From JACVRW01 sp963826165 (GTDB lineage Bacteria; Actinomycetota; Thermoleophilia; Solirubrobacterales; Thermoleophilaceae), in assembly GCA_963826165.1 (NCBI GenBank), contig CAWGWC010000009.1, positions 370,927 to 434,926 on the forward strand: a DNA stretch of 64,000 nucleotides, written 5' to 3'. Below the pieces are notes generated by a model, which saw only the letters and a program-made list of their open reading frames with translations, was not told where the DNA came from and did not search any database. A program made the position numbers and the translations under genes. Below are positions 61,191 to 64,000 of the stretch, one piece after another (the first letter of the stretch is position 1; every line of letters begins with the position of its first letter).

Positions 61191-63108
61191 TGGTGGTTCC
61201 TTTCTGGGTCAGAAGATCCTTGAACGACTGCTCGCGGTCGTGGAACGCGCGCTGCCACAGCTCGAGGCAGAGCAGCCCCCAGGTCTGGCGCCCGAAGCGG
61301 TTCTCGCGCTCCAGCCCGGCGAGCACCTTGCCGTTGTCGAAGATGTCGCGTCCGCGCGCGCGCTCGCCGGCGAACACGTCGGTCACGAACTCCCGGGCGG
61401 GTCCGCGCATCCACTCCTGGAGCGGCACCGGAAAGCCCATCTTGTCCGTTCGGTTGGCGATCGACTCCGGCACCATCGAGCGCGTCGCGCGCTTGTAGAC
61501 GTGCTTCATGTTGCCGTCGCTGAACTTGACGTCGGCCGGGATCGTGGCCGCCAGCTCCACGAGCTCGTGATCGAGCAGCGGCACCCGCGACTCGAGACCA
61601 TGGGCCATGCTCACGCGGTCCTCGACCTGGAGCAGCGCCGGTAGGAGGGTCTTGAAGTCGAAGTGGGTCATCTTGTCGAAGTAGGACTCATGACCGACGT
61701 TGTCGCCGTTGAAGATCGTCTTGAACGTCTCGAACGGGGAGTAGTCCCCGAGGGCGTCGAAGTCGACCTCCCCGCTCAGCTGCGGCGCGCGGTTGATCAG
61801 CCGGAAGTAGCGGGCGTCCAGGTCCTCGAACAGGCCGTCCCGCCAGAACTCCTTCATCAGCGGCTTGTAGTTCTGCAGCGCGACCAGGTTGGGGATGATC
61901 GACTCGTAGGTGACAACGAAGTTGCCGCCTTGGGTGGTCCCGTCGATGGCAGCCTTGATGCACTGCTCGAAGTAGGCGATCAGGTAGCGGGTGTACCCAC
62001 CGAAGATCTCGTCGCCGCCCTGACCTCCGAGAATGACCTTCGCCTCTCGGCTCGCAGCCTGCGAGACCATGTACTGCGGGAACGATCCCGGCCCGGCCGC
62101 CGGGTAGTCCATGTGGTAGACGACGTCCTCGATCGTGCCGAGGAAGTCGTCGACGCCGATCTCGACCTCGCGCAGATCGAGGTCCCGCCATTCGGCGAGA
62201 TCACGCGCGTAGGCGCTTTCGTCGTACCGGTCGTCCTCCGGAAACAGCCCCGTGAAGGCCTTCATCCGCTCGCTCGAGCTTCCGCTCGCAAGGGAGGCCA
62301 CGGTGCTCGAGTCGAGCCCTCCACTGAGGTACGCGGCGACGGGCACGTCGGAGCGCAGGTGCAGATTCACCGATTCGGCCAGCAGGCTCTCGATGCGCTC
62401 CTCGTAGTACTTCGCGGTGTGGTCGAAGTCGAGGTCGTAGTAGACCTCCCAGTAGCGACTCGGCTGAGCGATGCCGCCGCGCACCCGGAGGAAGTGGCCG
62501 GGCAGGAGCTCCCGGACTCCCTTGAAGAGCGTCTTCCCCGCGAGGCAGAACTGGAAGGCCAGGTAGTCCTTCAGCCCCTCGAGGTCGGTCTCGATGGCCG
62601 GAAGAAACGGCAGGAGCGCCTTCGGCTCGGACGCGAAGTAGAGGACGTCGCCGACCTGGGCGTAATAGAAGGGCTTGATGCCGAAGCGGTCGCGCACGCA
62701 GAGCAGCTCCTGCTCGGCTTCGTCCCACACCGCGTAGGCGAACATGCCTCGCAGATGCCCGAGTGCTTCCGCTCCCCAACGGTCGTGCGCGCGCATGACG
62801 ACCTCGGTGTCGGTGCCGGAGCGCCACGAGCCTCCCAGCTCCGCCCGCAGCTCGGGGTAGTTGTAGACCTCGCCGTTGTAGGTCAGCCATCGGCCCGCCT
62901 CGTCGCGCATCGGCTGGTGTCCTGCGGGACTGGGGTCGATGATGCTCAGCCGCCGGTGGCCGAAGCCCACGTGGCCGCGCTCATGCGCCCAGGTTCCGGC
63001 ATCGTCGGGACCCCGGTGGGCGATGAGGTCGTTCATCACCTCCAGCCGGGCAGGCAGGTCGGGGATGGGCTCCCCGCGCAGGTTGATGGCTCCGCAGATT
63101 CCGCACAT
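61123..63108 (-). CDS. asparagine synthase-type glutamine amidotransferase
   Basis: A 661-residue AsnB-type protein: N-terminal nucleophile Cys2 (MCGICGAINLRG), RGPDDAGTWAHERGHVGFGH, LTYNGEVYNYPELR and DRFGIKPFYYA for the glutaminase domain; then AAYLSGGLDSSTVASLASG (PP-loop), ILGGQGGDEIFGGYTRYL and VEDRVSMAHGLESRVPLLDH for the synthetase domain. In glycan loci such proteins can amidate uronic acids (WbpS-like); otherwise it makes asparagine. The last 25 residues overlap the SDR gene and look non-family. A one-base shift near 61205 would end it at NHQ with an ATGA overlap. Confidence 0.9.
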   Translation of the reverse strand: MCGICGAINLRGEPIPDLPARLEVMNDLIAHRGPDDAGTWAHERGHVGFGHRRLSIIDPSPAGHQPMRDEAGRWLTYNGEVYNYPELRAELGGSWRSGTDTEVVMRAHDRWGAEALGHLRGMFAYAVWDEAEQELLCVRDRFGIKPFYYAQVGDVLYFASEPKALLPFLPAIETDLEGLKDYLAFQFCLAGKTLFKGVRELLPGHFLRVRGGIAQPSRYWEVYYDLDFDHTAKYYEERIESLLAESVNLHLRSDVPVAAYLSGGLDSSTVASLASGSSSERMKAFTGLFPEDDRYDESAYARDLAEWRDLDLREVEIGVDDFLGTIEDVVYHMDYPAAGPGSFPQYMVSQAASREAKVILGGQGGDEIFGGYTRYLIAYFEQCIKAAIDGTTQGGNFVVTYESIIPNLVALQNYKPLMKEFWRDGLFEDLDARYFRLINRAPQLSGEVDFDALGDYSPFETFKTIFNGDNVGHESYFDKMTHFDFKTLLPALLQVEDRVSMAHGLESRVPLLDHELVELAATIPADVKFSDGNMKHVYKRATRSMVPESIANRTDKMGFPVPLQEWMRGPAREFVTDVFAGERARGRDIFDNGKVLAGLERENRFGRQTWGLLCLELWQRAFHDREQSFKDLLTQKGTTNESPDHRGSRVHRLPSSRSAVG

Positions 63109-63280
63109 GGCTGAGTCGCTCACCGGCCGAGGTCGCCCGGAGAGCAATCCGTGAGGGTACAACCCGCGCCAGAGATCGAAGTTTCCTGCAGCCCTGGCTT
63201 CTCTAGCATCCCGCCATCGGCGCCGCGCGCCGGCGGCTGATCCATCGCGGCCACGCGCGCCGCTGCCGTGATCAGCAGAA

Positions 63281-64000
63281 ATGGAGACTCTCCTCGCCTT
63301 CATCTGGGCGCCCTTGGTGCTCTACGGCCTCTCGGTCGGTCTCGCGCTGCTCGCCGAACGGGTGCTCCGGCTGGAGCTGCCCAACGCGCTCCTCGGCCCG
63401 GTGGGGCTCGCCGTCCTGATCTCGCTCGTCATCCCCGTGTATCGACTGGGTGGAGGATCCGGAGTGGTCCTGGCGATCACCCTGCCGTGCGTCGTGCTCG
63501 GAGTGGTCCTGGCTCGCCGGTCGCTGCCGGCCCGGCTCAATCCAGGCTCGCCGGGTCTTGCCGCGCTGGCCGCCTACGCGCTCTACATGGCTCCTGTGGC
63601 GCTCACCGGAGAGTGGACTTGGCCCGGCTACAACTTCGTCAACGACACGGCGCCGAACTTCATCTACGCCGATCTCCTGTCACGCCAGGGAATGACCCTC
63701 CCCGCGGCCATCGACTCGACGACGGCCGTGATCCAAGCAGCGCCGATCAACCTCGGATATCCAGTGGGAGCTCACGGTCTCCTGGCCACGGTGCAGCCTC
63801 TGACGGGCGCGGACCTCCCGGCCGTCTATCACCCGATCATCGCGGCGATCGCCGGCCTGGCGGCGATGGCCATGGCCCAGCTCGCCCGGCGGGCGGGATT
63901 GGCGCCGCTCCCCGCGGCGGTCGCCGGGGTGCTGCCGGTCGGCGCGGTCCTGCTCTACCGCTACGGACTGCACGGCTCGATCAAGGAGGAGCTCGTGGTC
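63281..64000 (+). CDS. polytopic membrane protein, N-terminal part (cut by right edge)
   Basis: ATG 63281 starts 240 codons that run off the window. There are at least five hydrophobic segments (LLAFIWAPLVLYGLSVGLAL, LLGPVGLAVLISLVIPVY, VVLAITLPCVVLGVVLARR). A loop (NDTAPNFIYADLLSRQGMTL) and a GYPVGAHGLLATV segment come next, reminiscent of GT-C type membrane glycosyltransferases. I cannot name the family. It is divergent from the asnB-like gene with 172 bp between starts. Confidence 0.65.
   Translation, partial: METLLAFIWAPLVLYGLSVGLALLAERVLRLELPNALLGPVGLAVLISLVIPVYRLGGGSGVVLAITLPCVVLGVVLARRSLPARLNPGSPGLAALAAYALYMAPVALTGEWTWPGYNFVNDTAPNFIYADLLSRQGMTLPAAIDSTTAVIQAAPINLGYPVGAHGLLATVQPLTGADLPAVYHPIIAAIAGLAAMAMAQLARRAGLAPLPAAVAGVLPVGAVLLYRYGLHGSIKEELVV

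Overview
The window is GC-rich DNA, close to 75-80 % G+C over most of its length and nearer 60 % in parts of 45-59 kb by hand counts. It has no rRNA, tRNA, CRISPR array or insertion sequence that I can recognise. GTG starts and ATGA/GTGA/TGATG stop-start overlaps are common. The gene content points to a high-GC actinobacterium, most likely class Thermoleophilia (Solirubrobacterales relatives). This is an inference from remembered family patterns: a secreted collagen-like protein with a characteristic N-terminus, a sigma-like protein carrying a zinc finger, a membrane segment and a Gly-rich tail, and a small secreted protein that precedes an O-antigen ligase.

Layout. 0-18.6 kb is a mixed chromosomal region. 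It holds methylmalonyl-CoA mutase (cut by the left edge), a rhomboid protease, a fused MoaD-MoaE molybdopterin synthase, a collagen-like exported protein, a Tat-exported PhoX/DUF839 protein, a TetR regulator, two secreted GH31 glycosidases, an ECF sigma factor, a large ATPase-LuxR regulator, a sigma/zinc-finger membrane protein, and a mesaconyl-CoA-type pair (CoA-lyase/MaoC fusion plus CaiB CoA transferase).

18.6-64 kb is one large surface-polysaccharide locus. It has an initiating phosphoglycosyltransferase, many GT2/GT4 glycosyltransferases, an O-antigen ligase-like protein and a Wzx-like flippase. It also has GDP-D-rhamnose genes (gmd, rmd), a UDP-sugar dehydrogenase with a WecG/TagA transferase, an amino-sugar pair (DegT aminotransferase plus Gfo/Idh oxidoreductase), an RmlC-like epimerase, a DPM1-like GT2 with DUF2304, and L-2-hydroxyglutarate oxidase. 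From about 45 kb the G+C falls and codon use relaxes. That part holds a second export route (Wzm/Wzt ABC transporter), SAM methyltransferases, a family of modular glycosyltransferase-like proteins (modules A, B and an A-B fusion), several SDR epimerases, a secreted transglutaminase-like protein and an asparagine-synthase-type amidotransferase. The right edge cuts a polytopic membrane protein.

Standout observations. (1) gmd contains a complete 340-residue intein with a LAGLIDADG-type homing endonuclease, at the NHE/S active-site motif. (2) The A/B modular glycosyltransferase-like family is present as A, B and A-B. (3) moaX carries a strong internal Shine-Dalgarno exactly at the MoaD Gly-Gly/MoaE junction. 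(4) A perfect 10-bp stem buries the Shine-Dalgarno of the collagen-like gene. (5) Reading frames break repeatedly in the high-GC part (GH31, sigma tail, CoA lyase, several glycosyltransferases, a methyltransferase, gmd). This looks more like sequence error than mass gene decay, but the methyltransferase remnant at 57.0-57.4 kb looks truly degraded.
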